Notes: generated by a model from the sequence alone, not told the origin. Counted from the stretch's first letter, positions 1-5,619 are shown. The stretch: DNA of 25,280 nt from an uncultured Lachnospiraceae bacterium (GCA_937891165.1 CALAEX010000193.1:1-25280), one strand, 5' to 3'. Translations and numbers: made by a program.

Positions 1-27
1 TTACGACTTGAGGGCACTCTGTCGGGT

Positions 28-50
28 ATTTATCTCTGGTACGGATAAAT
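28..50. repeat. Inverted repeat beyond the tRNA-Ser gene
   Basis: A 7-bp perfect inverted repeat (ATTTATC at 28-34, GATAAAT at 44-50) encloses a 9-nt loop, with two further possible G-C pairs outside it. It lies downstream of tRNA-Ser on the same leftward transcript, in about 80 bases where I find no gene. It has no T run, so it is not a convincing terminator. It may continue the series of hairpins that punctuate the tRNA region, but the window edge prevents a firmer call. Confidence 0.4.
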
Positions 51-79
51 GCCAAGTATATTACGTTCTCGTGGGTTTG

Positions 80-96
80 ATTGGTTTTCCTTCCAA
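80..96 (-). other. 3' trailer hairpin of tRNA-Ser
   Basis: Reading leftward, the bases after the encoded CCA form TTGG, an 8-nt loop and CCAA. One more pair is possible if the terminal A of CCA joins the stem. It begins 0 nt after the tRNA, as also happens at the Gln gene; at Thr and Glu the gap is 1 nt. There is no U tract, so a processing or protective role seems likelier than termination. Confidence 0.5.
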
Positions 97-184
97 TGGC
101 GCCATGACTAAGATTCGAACTTAGGGATCGTTTCCGATCGACACGTTAGCAGTGTGCTGGTTTAGACCACTCACCCATCATGGC
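97..184 (-). tRNA. tRNA-Ser(GCT)
   Basis: Read on the minus strand this is an 88-nt class II tRNA. The acceptor stem is GCCATGA/TCATGGC with G as discriminator and an encoded CCA. The D stem is GGT/ACC, the anticodon loop is CTGCTAA (anticodon GCT, serine AGC/AGU codons), the long variable arm is GATCG-GAAA-CGATC, and the T arm is CTAAG-TTCGAAT-CTTAG. The long variable arm and G73 are serine identity features. Position 31-39 of the anticodon stem is an A-C mismatch. It shares a leftward promoter (370-398) with tRNA-Glu. Confidence 0.93.
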
Positions 185-191
185 GTATATA

Positions 192-235
192 CTAAGACGA
201 TCGAGGAATTGACTTTGGAACAGAGATCGTCTTAG
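192..235 (-). other. 11-bp stem-loop between tRNA-Glu and tRNA-Ser
   Basis: CTAAGACGATC (192-202) and GATCGTCTTAG (225-235) are perfect inverted repeats around a 22-nt loop. The structure sits 7 nt upstream of the tRNA-Ser 5' end and downstream of the tRNA-Glu trailer hairpin, so it would separate the two tRNAs in a common precursor. An RNase III-type processing signal is a reasonable inference. The loop holds no recognisable tRNA or reading frame. Confidence 0.6.
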
Positions 236-248
236 CTGTTATTGTAGA

Positions 249-260
249 GTCCTTACGGAC
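249..260 (-). other. 3' trailer hairpin of tRNA-Glu (GNRA tetraloop)
   Basis: One nucleotide after the encoded CCA the leftward transcript folds as GTCC-GTAA-GGAC. The GTAA loop fits the stable GNRA class. The same loop is used in the trailer hairpin of tRNA-Gln (1673-1684), although the two stems differ in sequence. Confidence 0.55.
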
Positions 261-261
261 C

Positions 262-336
262 TGGTGACGCTATCAAGAATTGAACTTGATACTCCTGCGT
301 GAAAGGCAGGTGACTTAACCATCTGTCCCTAGCGCC
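262..336 (-). tRNA. tRNA-Glu(TTC)
   Basis: A 75-nt cloverleaf on the minus strand. Acceptor GGCGCTA/TAGCGTC includes one G-T pair, followed by discriminator A and an encoded CCA. The D stem is GAC/GTC, the anticodon arm is CCTGC-CTTTCAC-GCAGG (anticodon TTC, glutamate GAA/GAG) and the T arm is TCAAG-TTCAATT-CTTGA. The nearly invariant T8 appears to be G, which is unusual, though stems and loops are otherwise regular. It is the first gene after a strong promoter at 370-398. Confidence 0.93.
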
Positions 337-340
337 ATGT

Positions 341-358
341 AGGGGCTAACCGACCCCT
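341..358 (-). other. Short hairpin upstream of tRNA-Glu
   Basis: AGGGG (341-345) and CCCCT (354-358) can form a 5-bp stem with an 8-nt loop. It lies between the promoter at 370-398 and the mature tRNA-Glu 5' end at 336, so it would be near the very 5' end of the precursor transcript. A role in 5' processing or stability is inferred. Confidence 0.35.
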
Positions 359-369
359 GATTTATTGCT

Positions 370-398
370 ATTATACTACAACTTTAATTAAAAGTCAA
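370..398 (-). promoter_or_regulatory. Leftward sigma-A promoter for the tRNA-Glu/Ser unit
   Basis: On the minus strand, TTGACT (393-398), a 17-nt spacer and TATAAT (370-375) make a near-perfect housekeeping promoter. Transcription should start near 363 and enter the AGGGG hairpin and then tRNA-Glu. Its spacer and upstream bases closely resemble the promoter at 14141-14169, suggesting the two are related by duplication or read by the same control. Confidence 0.85.
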
Positions 399-417
399 GT
401 ATATATCGCAAACTTTT

Positions 418-738
418 TTATTTTTTTATGTAAGATAGTTTCCACATCACAAGTGTTTCTTCTAAAGTTCTAGGATTATGACTTCTCCAAGTCTCTACGC
501 CATTGGCTATATCTGCTTGGGTTTTTTCCCAATCTTGAATTTCCCATTCTTTAAATTGAACAAAAGAATAATCCCAGATTTCACAAGAATTACTTATCTT
601 TTTGAAACCTCTACCGTTAGGTATATCATAGTCTAATGGAAGTCGTCTTATTTTTCGGTTAGCTTGGTTTCGACCATACTTTCCAGATTTACCATAATAC
701 GCCCTTACTCGTGGGAATTTTTTATAACTCCTACTCAT
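418..738 (-). CDS. SRSYKK-type conserved phage protein, function unknown
   Basis: The 106-residue protein begins MSRSYKK, is rich in Arg/Lys over its first 45 residues (with a KYGRNQANRKIRR stretch) and ends in a Trp/Glu-rich half. I recognise this start and composition from small unnamed proteins in many Firmicutes phages, but no function is known to me. The basic N-terminus could suit nucleic-acid or rRNA contact; that is inference only. The ATG is supported by AAGGAGG about 8 nt upstream. It is the last protein gene before the tRNA-Glu/Ser unit, and its stop lies about 20 bp upstream of that unit's -35 box. Confidence 0.8.
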   Translation of the reverse strand: MSRSYKKFPRVRAYYGKSGKYGRNQANRKIRRLPLDYDIPNGRGFKKISNSCEIWDYSFVQFKEWEIQDWEKTQADIANGVETWRSHNPRTLEETLVMWKLSYIKK

Positions 739-764
739 GTTATCGCCTCCTTAGGCACGAAGCC

Positions 765-992
765 CTAGAAGACAGTATCCTTTTCTATTTTTTCAATTAT
801 CTTATTAGTTTCTTCAACAATTTTTTCTAGCATCTCACGATGTTCATAATTTTTCCATAGCTTTTCTCGTTTCCAGAATGGTCTGGCTGAAATTAATGTG
901 CACACTGTAGCACAATTCACAGCTTCACTAAATCCCCAACGACCATCACAAGCTCGTTTATTGCACCAATCGTTAAACTCTTTATACTTCAT
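765..992 (-). CDS. Small hypothetical protein
   Basis: A 75-residue soluble protein, not recognised. It has an N-terminal half with Cys and Trp (three Cys within the first 31 residues) and a charged, probably helical C-terminus rich in Glu/Lys (about residues 48-72). It starts at an ATG preceded by a GAAAGGA-type ribosome site and overlaps the end of the upstream gene by 11 bp, which indicates translational coupling. No membrane segment or signal peptide is seen. Confidence 0.7.
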   Translation of the reverse strand: MKYKEFNDWCNKRACDGRWGFSEAVNCATVCTLISARPFWKREKLWKNYEHREMLEKIVEETNKIIEKIEKDTVF

Positions 993-1299
993 AAAAACAA
1001 TTCCTTTCTAGCCGAATCGCAAATCCAATTATTTTTTCGTCTATGAAATCGGGTTCTTTTTCCAATCTATCATACTGTTCACTTTCTCTGTTGTATTTAA
1101 ACCAAAGTGGCTCAAAGTCATATTGATAAAATCCTTCTTCAATATGTTCTATGATAGCATATGGATATGCTCCAGCTTCGTAAATATCACACGCGTTGTT
1201 TATCACTGCGTTAATTGCCTTTTCTTTATCAGATAAATACCCAACACATCTTGTTCCATAACCGTGAGGCTTTGGATAAACACTTGTTATAAAATACAT
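982..1299 (-). CDS. Conserved phage hypothetical (MYFITSV-type)
   Basis: About 105 residues starting MYFITSVYPKPHG. I chose the ATG at 1299 because AGAGGTG sits 4-5 nt upstream; the longer frame (to 1347) would add 16 residues with no ribosome site. The pattern of a start like FITSV, then RCVGYLSDKEKA, then an acidic/aromatic middle resembles a common unnamed family in phages and mobile elements of gut Firmicutes. Function is unknown. The gene follows a 220-bp structured spacer downstream of tRNA-Thr and is probably co-transcribed with the tRNAs. Confidence 0.78.
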   Translation of the reverse strand: MYFITSVYPKPHGYGTRCVGYLSDKEKAINAVINNACDIYEAGAYPYAIIEHIEEGFYQYDFEPLWFKYNRESEQYDRLEKEPDFIDEKIIGFAIRLERNCFYEV

Positions 1300-1365
1300 A
1301 TTACACCTCTTATAATTCATGACTGATGTAAAACAACTAACTCTCACCAGTGAGGATTAACGGTA

Positions 1366-1440
1366 CTTGACTACTTGTCGTGTGTGCTCCAGTCAAGGTT
1401 TGTTACCATAATCAGAGTTTTTTATGGGCTAGTGCACACA
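1366..1440 (-). ncRNA. Possible H-type pseudoknot / structured RNA downstream of tRNA-Thr
   Basis: Two 7-bp complementary pairs interleave: CTTGACT (1366-1372) with AGTCAAG (1391-1397), and TGTGTGC (1381-1387) with GCACACA (1434-1440). This is the order required for an H-type pseudoknot. The 36-nt loop holds a further 5-bp hairpin (CCATA 1406-1410, TATGG 1423-1427). A competing 6-bp stem pairs ATGGGC (1424-1429) with GCCCAT (1448-1453). The region has no open reading frame of note and no tRNA arms. It would be transcribed between tRNA-Thr and the downstream gene. Function unknown. Confidence 0.4.
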
Positions 1441-1498
1441 ACTTACTGCCCATTATCATTGTAGTTGATTTGTCATACCTGCCCCGTACGACGAGGGA

Positions 1499-1517
1499 GT
1501 TTCTGTGAAAGAGAAAC
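1499..1517 (-). other. 3' trailer hairpin of tRNA-Thr
   Basis: One nucleotide after the encoded CCA, GTTTCT and AGAAAC form a 6-bp stem with a 7-nt loop on the leftward transcript. There is no U run. It is one of four hairpins found directly next to the tRNA 3' ends in this window. Confidence 0.55.
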
Positions 1518-1518
1518 C

Positions 1519-1594
1519 TGGAGCTACTTCTCAGAATCGAACTGAGGACCTACGGTTTACAAGACCGTTGCTCTGCCTGCTGAGCTAAAGTAGC
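1519..1594 (-). tRNA. tRNA-Thr(TGT)
   Basis: A fully regular 76-nt cloverleaf. Acceptor GCTACTT/AAGTAGC, T8-A9, D arm GCTC/GAGC, anticodon arm ACGGT-CTTGTAA-ACCGT (anticodon TGT, threonine ACA/ACG), variable loop AGGTC, T arm CTCAG-TTCGATT-CTGAG, discriminator T, encoded CCA. It lies between tRNA-Gln upstream and the structured spacer downstream. Confidence 0.96.
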
Positions 1595-1600
1595 ATACAA

Positions 1601-1626
1601 CGGTGGGATGGAATATAAACCCACCG
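1601..1626 (-). other. Spacer hairpin between tRNA-Gln and tRNA-Thr
   Basis: CGGTGGG (1601-1607) and CCCACCG (1620-1626) form a perfect 7-bp GC-rich stem with a 12-nt loop, 6 nt upstream of the tRNA-Thr 5' end. Its placement mirrors the 192-235 stem-loop ahead of tRNA-Ser. Confidence 0.55.
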
Positions 1627-1631
1627 CGAAA

Positions 1632-1660
1632 TCATATACTTTGGTGGCCAAAATATATGA
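1632..1660 (-). other. Second spacer hairpin between tRNA-Gln and tRNA-Thr
   Basis: TCATATA (1632-1638) pairs with TATATGA (1654-1660) and TTTGG (1640-1644) with CCAAA (1648-1652), separated by one mismatch and closed by a TGG loop. That gives 12 pairs in 13 positions. With its neighbours it leaves little unstructured RNA between the two tRNAs. Confidence 0.55.
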
Positions 1661-1672
1661 AAGAAAGGATTT

Positions 1673-1684
1673 GCCCTTACGGGC
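1673..1684 (-). other. 3' trailer hairpin of tRNA-Gln (GNRA tetraloop)
   Basis: Immediately after the encoded CCA the leftward transcript reads GCCC-GTAA-GGGC, a 4-bp GC stem capped by the same GTAA loop found behind tRNA-Glu. There is no U tract. Confidence 0.55.
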
Positions 1685-1761
1685 TGGCTCCCAGAGATGG
1701 CTTCGAACCACCAAACTCTTGCGTCAAAGGCAAGTGACTTTACCAGTTTGTCTATCTGGGA
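1685..1761 (-). tRNA. tRNA-Gln(TTG)
   Basis: A 77-nt cloverleaf on the minus strand. Acceptor TCCCAGA/TCTGGGA begins with a weak T1-A72 pair, and the discriminator is G; both are classic glutamine identity features. D arm GAC/GTC, anticodon arm CTTGC-CTTTGAC-GCAAG (anticodon TTG, glutamine CAA/CAG), T arm GGTGG-TTCGAAG-CCATC, encoded CCA. It starts 5 nt after the stop of the small Cys-rich gene 1767-1931, so it is probably released from a shared mRNA-tRNA transcript. Confidence 0.95.
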
Positions 1762-1766
1762 ATATA

Positions 1767-1931
1767 TTATTTCAGGTCTTCCATTGAAAGCAATTTATCC
1801 CAATGAACACCATATTCGTGTCTTTTACAATATGCCTCATAACATTCTTTTGTGCAAAAATGCTCATTATATTCGTTTACAAAACCTAATACAGTAAATT
1901 CTTTACAATTTCTACAAATATATGCAACCAT
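1767..1931 (-). CDS. Small CxxC zinc-finger-like protein
   Basis: A 54-residue protein short enough to be missed by gene callers. It has Cys6-x2-Cys9 and, after a short spacer, His24, Cys26-x3-Cys30 and Cys35, which fits a single treble-clef or zinc-ribbon fold (start MVAYICRNC, end SMEDLK). The ATG follows AGGGGG by about 6 nt. It lies between the Dam-like methylase gene and tRNA-Gln, in the same direction. The function is unknown; small zinc proteins of this kind in phages often bind nucleic acid or host proteins, but nothing here decides that. Confidence 0.7.
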   Translation of the reverse strand: MVAYICRNCKEFTVLGFVNEYNEHFCTKECYEAYCKRHEYGVHWDKLLSMEDLK

Positions 1932-1944
1932 AAGTACCCCCTAT

Positions 1945-2421
1945 TTATGATTTTAAATCTATATATTCTACTGAATTTTCATCTGCTAATTTTATCACAA
2001 CGCTACCAAATGCAGGGCTTTTTCCTTGCTTTCCTAAGCCACTTTCAAAATTTATCCTACCTTTTGGTATATACAATTTACATTTACAATCTAATGAATG
2101 AAACTTAGCTGTAGTCAGAAATTCTATTGGAAATAACACATATATAGTATTGTGAGCTTGTTTGTATGTTTCTACAGCCTTTATTAAGAAGTCGTGTTTT
2201 TTAGTAAATGGAGGGTTAATCCAAATGCGTTCATATTTTGTCCAATCTTGAATTAAACCATCTGTTTCAATCGTGTCGTAATTAGGAACTCCGAATTCTA
2301 TGGCTTTACCTTCACAAGTAGCGGGGTCATAATCAAATCCGTCTGGATAGAAATAATCTACTACGTACTTAGGTGTATAGTATTCATTGTCCTTTGTGTA
2401 AGGTACACTTGGTTTAGCCAT
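1945..2421 (-). CDS. Dam-like DNA N6-adenine methyltransferase (phage type)
   Basis: A 158-residue protein of the phage Dam family (PF05869-like), predicted to transfer methyl from S-adenosylmethionine to adenine N6 in DNA. Visible marks are EYYTPKYVVDYF near the N-terminus, the DYDPAT strand (about 31-35) and the catalytic NPPF motif at about 69-72. Short length without a separate target domain is normal here. I chose ATG 2421, which has AAGGAGG 8 nt upstream; an in-frame ATG at 2466 with a weaker GGGGAG site would add 15 residues. It may protect phage DNA from host restriction, alongside two other methylase genes further right. Confidence 0.85.
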   Translation of the reverse strand: MAKPSVPYTKDNEYYTPKYVVDYFYPDGFDYDPATCEGKAIEFGVPNYDTIETDGLIQDWTKYERIWINPPFTKKHDFLIKAVETYKQAHNTIYVLFPIEFLTTAKFHSLDCKCKLYIPKGRINFESGLGKQGKSPAFGSVVIKLADENSVEYIDLKS

Positions 2422-2479
2422 ATCATTGTCCTCCTTCTTCTTTACGAATAACATTTGTCCCGCCATTTGTATCTCCCCT

Positions 2480-3103
2480 TTAGTCTTTTAAATCATCTAA
2501 TAAAGCTTTTATTTTATCTAAATCTTCAAAACTATCTTTGTTCAAAAATACTACAGTCATTCCTTGTGCCTTAGCTCGATTGAATAATAATTCCATACGT
2601 TCATTATGAGTTTTTTTACTCACAGTGTAAGGTCGTTCTGAAATCTGAAGAATTAAGTTTGAATATTCTCCAAGTAATAAAGCGTCTATTACTATGTTTA
2701 ATTTGGTCCTATCTCCAGGTTTATATGGTATATCGTTTTCTTTTAACCATTCATATAATCTATCGTAATATTCCTGTAAATCTGTTTGAATTTCTGTTTT
2801 TATATATTGTCCTAACTCTGGATACTTTATAAAATATGATGGAGATAATCTTTTAGTACCAGCTACCGCCGCTAATTCAGATTTAGTAACTAAGCGACCT
2901 TGTGCTTTAGCCCATTCAATTAATTTTTCACCATCATGTACCCAAATAGAACCTTTTTTTCTTTCGTCGTGTCTTAATTCTACACCATGTTTTTCTAGTA
3001 CACGTTTTACAGTTGTAGCATATGTACCAAAGGCACGAGCTATAGAGTTCATTGATTCTCCATTTTCATATGCTTCAATAATCGCTTTGTTATCAATCTT
3101 CAT
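2480..3103 (-). CDS. HTH DNA-binding protein, function unknown
   Basis: A 207-residue protein. Residues about 5-42 form a recombinase-type helix-turn-helix (IIEAYENGESMNSIARAFG, then TTVKRVLEKHG). A second helical region follows (about 58-95). The C-terminal part has alternating strands and helices (LNIVIDALLL, then LILQIS, then TVVFLNK) that vaguely recall a nuclease-like core, but I cannot identify an active site. It could be a regulator or a degenerate endonuclease-like protein. It ends 14 bp upstream of the longer methylase start and lies in the same leftward unit. Confidence 0.72.
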   Translation of the reverse strand: MKIDNKAIIEAYENGESMNSIARAFGTYATTVKRVLEKHGVELRHDERKKGSIWVHDGEKLIEWAKAQGRLVTKSELAAVAGTKRLSPSYFIKYPELGQYIKTEIQTDLQEYYDRLYEWLKENDIPYKPGDRTKLNIVIDALLLGEYSNLILQISERPYTVSKKTHNERMELLFNRAKAQGMTVVFLNKDSFEDLDKIKALLDDLKD

Positions 3104-3110
3104 ATTACCA

Positions 3111-3512
3111 TTACTCCTTTACTTTAGCCAATACTTCTTCATATATTCTTCTGTTATCATCGTTCAAGTCACATAGTCTAATGTTATCTAGGGCTTCTGC
3201 GTCACTCCCTAATAAATCTTCTGTTATACCTTTTTCTGCAATAATAACATCTAAGAAAGTATTTTTTCTACCAAAAAATTCTGAATCTAATAAGTCGTAA
3301 GCAATATCTATGAATTTTTTATCTAATTTTTCACTAAAGAATTTGAACATGTCTGCTATATATGGTGAGCGTCCCTTTCCTAAATATGTACTTTCTCCAT
3401 ATAATACACGTCTATATGAAGTTATTTGCATATTTGGATAGTTATATTTTTCTTTAAATTCTCTATATAATCTTGCTTTATTTAATATTCTATATTCAGA
3501 TAAGTCCTTCAT
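3111..3512 (-). CDS. Hypothetical protein, first gene after an internal promoter
   Basis: A 133-residue soluble, mainly helical protein that I do not recognise. The N-terminal half is basic and Tyr-rich (YRILNKARLYREF, then ITSYRRVLYGEST); the C-terminal half is acidic (AEALDNIRLCDLNDDNRRIYEE). It follows a convincing promoter (3548-3576) with an AAGGAAG-type ribosome site, so it and the HTH and methylase genes downstream can be expressed separately from the upstream operon. Confidence 0.7.
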   Translation of the reverse strand: MKDLSEYRILNKARLYREFKEKYNYPNMQITSYRRVLYGESTYLGKGRSPYIADMFKFFSEKLDKKFIDIAYDLLDSEFFGRKNTFLDVIIAEKGITEDLLGSDAEALDNIRLCDLNDDNRRIYEEVLAKVKE

Positions 3513-3547
3513 TATTAACTTCCTTTCATTATTTATTTACCTGGTAT

Positions 3548-3576
3548 ATAATAACATAATTTTAAATATGCGTCAA
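3548..3576 (-). promoter_or_regulatory. Leftward sigma-A promoter inside the 3' end of the HAD gene
   Basis: TTGACG (3571-3576), a 17-nt spacer and TATTAT (3548-3553) on the minus strand. The -35 box overlaps the HAD gene stop codon. Upstream, AGAAAAAGACAAGAAACC (within the HAD coding end) matches the box seen at the promoters near 18.15 and 9.86 kb, with GACAA exactly 8 nt before the -35 in all three. Confidence 0.75.
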
Positions 3577-3944
3577 TTGGTTTCTTGTCTTTTTCTTCTT
3601 ATTTGCTCTAATACAACTTCTATACCACCTATATTTGTATCGTCTAGGTATTCGTTGCAAAATATTTTTCTAGGGTTATTTTTGAAAAAGTCTTTCATGT
3701 GTGGCAAGTTGTCGTTTACTGCATCAAACTCTAACCCTTGTTCTTTACACCATTCTACGGCTTGTGCTAATTCTTCATTTTCACGCATAGTGATTAATAT
3801 CAAATAAGCACCTTCTTCTTGTTCACTTTTTACGTAGTCTATAATTTCTTGAATAGGACCTTGTATTCTAGGGTAGGTACCTCTAGTCACTGCTAGAGTA
3901 CCATCGAAATCCACCCCTATTATTCTAAACCTGTTTTTCTTCAT
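3573..3944 (-). CDS. HAD-superfamily hydrolase / phosphatase
   Basis: A 123-residue protein of the haloacid dehalogenase superfamily, acting through an aspartyl-phosphate on a phosphorylated substrate. Motif I is VDFDGTL (nucleophile Asp12, Asp14), motif II is the ILITMR strand (Thr52), and YLDDTN (Asp101-Asp102) supplies the metal-binding acids. There is almost no cap insertion, as in small phage-associated HAD proteins. ATG 3944 has GGAGG 6 nt upstream and overlaps the preceding gene by 20 bp. Two genes downstream of an RNA ligase, it might be a 3'-end phosphatase, but a nucleotide phosphatase role is equally possible. Confidence 0.83.
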   Translation of the reverse strand: MKKNRFRIIGVDFDGTLAVTRGTYPRIQGPIQEIIDYVKSEQEEGAYLILITMRENEELAQAVEWCKEQGLEFDAVNDNLPHMKDFFKNNPRKIFCNEYLDDTNIGGIEVVLEQIRRKRQETN

Positions 3945-4278
3945 TAGTTGCCTCCTCCTTTTTCTTTCTTGTACGTTTTGGTTTTTTCTTCATAAATAAC
4001 ATTTCTTTGTTATCAAAATAGTATTTATCATTACCATTTTCTTCTTCAGGACCTTCGTATTGTGGTACCATAAAAGATATATAACCTGTGCCATATTTTT
4101 GAATACAAGGTCTGTTATGTGCTATTCTTTGAGCATCATTTTTAAATCCTGAATTTATATATTCTAAATCATCAGCAACGTCTTCTGGTAATTTATCTAA
4201 ATTAACAAATACAGAAAAACAATCTGCTACTTCAAATTTTTTCTTTTTTGTTCTGTGCAAATATACTTTTATTTCCAT
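3925..4278 (-). CDS. Hypothetical protein with basic RTRKKK tail
   Basis: A 117-residue protein starting MEIKVYLHRTKKKKF, probably an alpha/beta fold, not recognised. The C-terminus switches to a highly basic segment (KKPKRTRKKK) followed by an acidic end; a similar basic tail occurs on the DNA polymerase and on the membrane protein at 7707-7940. I start at ATG 4278 because GGTGGAG lies 6 nt upstream; an in-frame GTG 12 bp earlier sits inside that site. The start is 1 nt after the RNA ligase stop, and the end overlaps the HAD gene by 20 bp, so the three are translationally linked. Confidence 0.75.
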   Translation of the reverse strand: MEIKVYLHRTKKKKFEVADCFSVFVNLDKLPEDVADDLEYINSGFKNDAQRIAHNRPCIQKYGTGYISFMVPQYEGPEEENGNDKYYFDNKEMLFMKKKPKRTRKKKEEATNEEKQV

Positions 4279-4279
4279 A

Positions 4280-5404
4280 TTATTCTCCACCTTTTAGTAA
4301 ATATTTATTAGATACCACTTTGAATGAGTAAGTCATGTCATTTTTTCTAAACACTACACCTTCCGCAATTTGACTAGGAGCAGCATCGCCAAAATAATCT
4401 CTGTATTTAATATTATCTACATATTTCAATAATTCAGTTACTATACCATCTATATCTGTAGTTATATTGAAATCAAAATTGTTTTCGTAATTAATTATTG
4501 GCACATGACGTAATCCGAGTTTTTCACATAAGTCTAACATTTGTGTTTTGTCGCATTTTGTATAACTATCATTTTCTCCAGTATCACTTGTAAATGCATT
4601 GAACACAAACCACTCTTTTTCTGTCAAACCTAATTTATTGCTTTGAATACCAGGTCCACATAATTCCCCTTGAAATACTACATATAAACCAGTTTGTTCT
4701 TTATATTCTTTTAGTTTTGTTTCTAAATCACAGTATTTTTTAACGGTTTCTGTGTACATGTTAGGTCCTTTATACCATTGATTTCTACCTCCACATAAAT
4801 ATCCATCAGCAAATAATCCAGCAGTACAAGAACAGCCGTCTAATTTTATACTAGCATACCAGTCACAATCATCGATTTTCTTATATTCTGGTAAAACATC
4901 TTCCGCACAAACTTGTATTCTTTCTTCATCTGTTTTTGGTACATACCACTCATGATGAATTAAATCACCAAGAGGTCCATTAGATACAGGTGGTTCATAT
5001 TTCTCGATATTTAACTCTATAGTTAAGTCGTCTCCTTCTTCTGGAGATAATATACTCACTGGATATGTTTTTCTATTAAAATTTTCATTTATTTGTGCAT
5101 ACATTTCTTCTAATTGATTTATAGGTACTACTAAACCTTGTGATATTTGATTTCTAAATTTATGAGTTGAAATTTTATATTTGTTCAATTTTTGTGACCA
5201 AGATGATCCTCTTAACCATTCAAACATTGGTACATCTGGAAGTAAACTATCTATTTCAAAATATACTACCATATCACCTTCGCTAAACTCTCCTTTTTTA
5301 GCCACGCAGTTCCAGTTTAATACTTGAACAACCTCAATTCTATCTGCTCCTTCAATTGGCTTAATAGCTTTTATTTTTTGCACACTGACTAATTTTCTAC
5401 TCAT
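4280..5404 (-). CDS. RNA ligase, DRB0094 (DraRnl/Rnl5) family
   Basis: A 374-residue ATP-dependent RNA ligase. The N-terminal domain (1-110) has the family pattern SVQKIKAIKPIEGADRIE and a KKGEFSEGDMVVYFE strand, as in Deinococcus DraRnl, whose members join 3'-OH and 5'-phosphate ends at nicks. The nucleotidyltransferase domain shows motif I SIKLDG (adenylated Lys187), motif III around FQGELCGPGIQSN (245-256), motif IIIa WFVFNA, motif IV EGVVFR (349-353) and motif V FKVVSNKY (361-368). All catalytic motifs look intact and the length is normal for the family. AGGAGG precedes the ATG by 5 nt. In this phage it could repair cleaved tRNAs or mRNAs; no end-healing kinase is seen. Confidence 0.92.
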   Translation of the reverse strand: MSRKLVSVQKIKAIKPIEGADRIEVVQVLNWNCVAKKGEFSEGDMVVYFEIDSLLPDVPMFEWLRGSSWSQKLNKYKISTHKFRNQISQGLVVPINQLEEMYAQINENFNRKTYPVSILSPEEGDDLTIELNIEKYEPPVSNGPLGDLIHHEWYVPKTDEERIQVCAEDVLPEYKKIDDCDWYASIKLDGCSCTAGLFADGYLCGGRNQWYKGPNMYTETVKKYCDLETKLKEYKEQTGLYVVFQGELCGPGIQSNKLGLTEKEWFVFNAFTSDTGENDSYTKCDKTQMLDLCEKLGLRHVPIINYENNFDFNITTDIDGIVTELLKYVDNIKYRDYFGDAAPSQIAEGVVFRKNDMTYSFKVVSNKYLLKGGE

Positions 5405-5413
5405 GGTTTCCTC

Positions 5414-5617
5414 CTATCTCATTAATTCTTTACATAGTTTATTGATGAAGTCATTAACTTCTTTTTGTATATATTCTGCATCTTGTTTGTAAGTACAACT
5501 TACGTATGGTGGGTTGATATTGTAACACTCTTGTCTTTTTTCTCTGTCGTATCCTGGATAAATGTCGTTTGTCATATTAATTGTTATTGATTTTTCATCA
5601 TTACTTAATATTATCAT
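5414..5617 (-). CDS. Small hypothetical protein
   Basis: A 67-residue protein with a strand-rich start (MIILSNDEKSITINM) and a helical C-terminus containing DAEYIQKEVNDFINKLC. Not recognised. GGAGG is 9 nt upstream of the ATG and the gene is packed 9 bp before the ligase start, so expression with the ligase is likely. Confidence 0.68.
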   Translation of the reverse strand: MIILSNDEKSITINMTNDIYPGYDREKRQECYNINPPYVSCTYKQDAEYIQKEVNDFINKLCKELMR

Positions 5618-5619
5618 AC

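Noticed and set aside
982..1347. Longer form of the MYFITSV gene starting at 1347
   Set aside because: The extra 16 residues have no ribosome site, while the internal ATG at 1299 has AGAGGTG at proper distance.
1300..1518. Possible fifth tRNA in the spacer after tRNA-Thr
   Set aside because: No T arm with a TTC-A-type loop and no consistent acceptor stem could be found on either strand; the pairing found fits a pseudoknot instead.
1697..1897. Plus-strand open frame of 66 codons
   Set aside because: It runs antisense through tRNA-Gln and the small zinc-finger gene and has no ribosome site.
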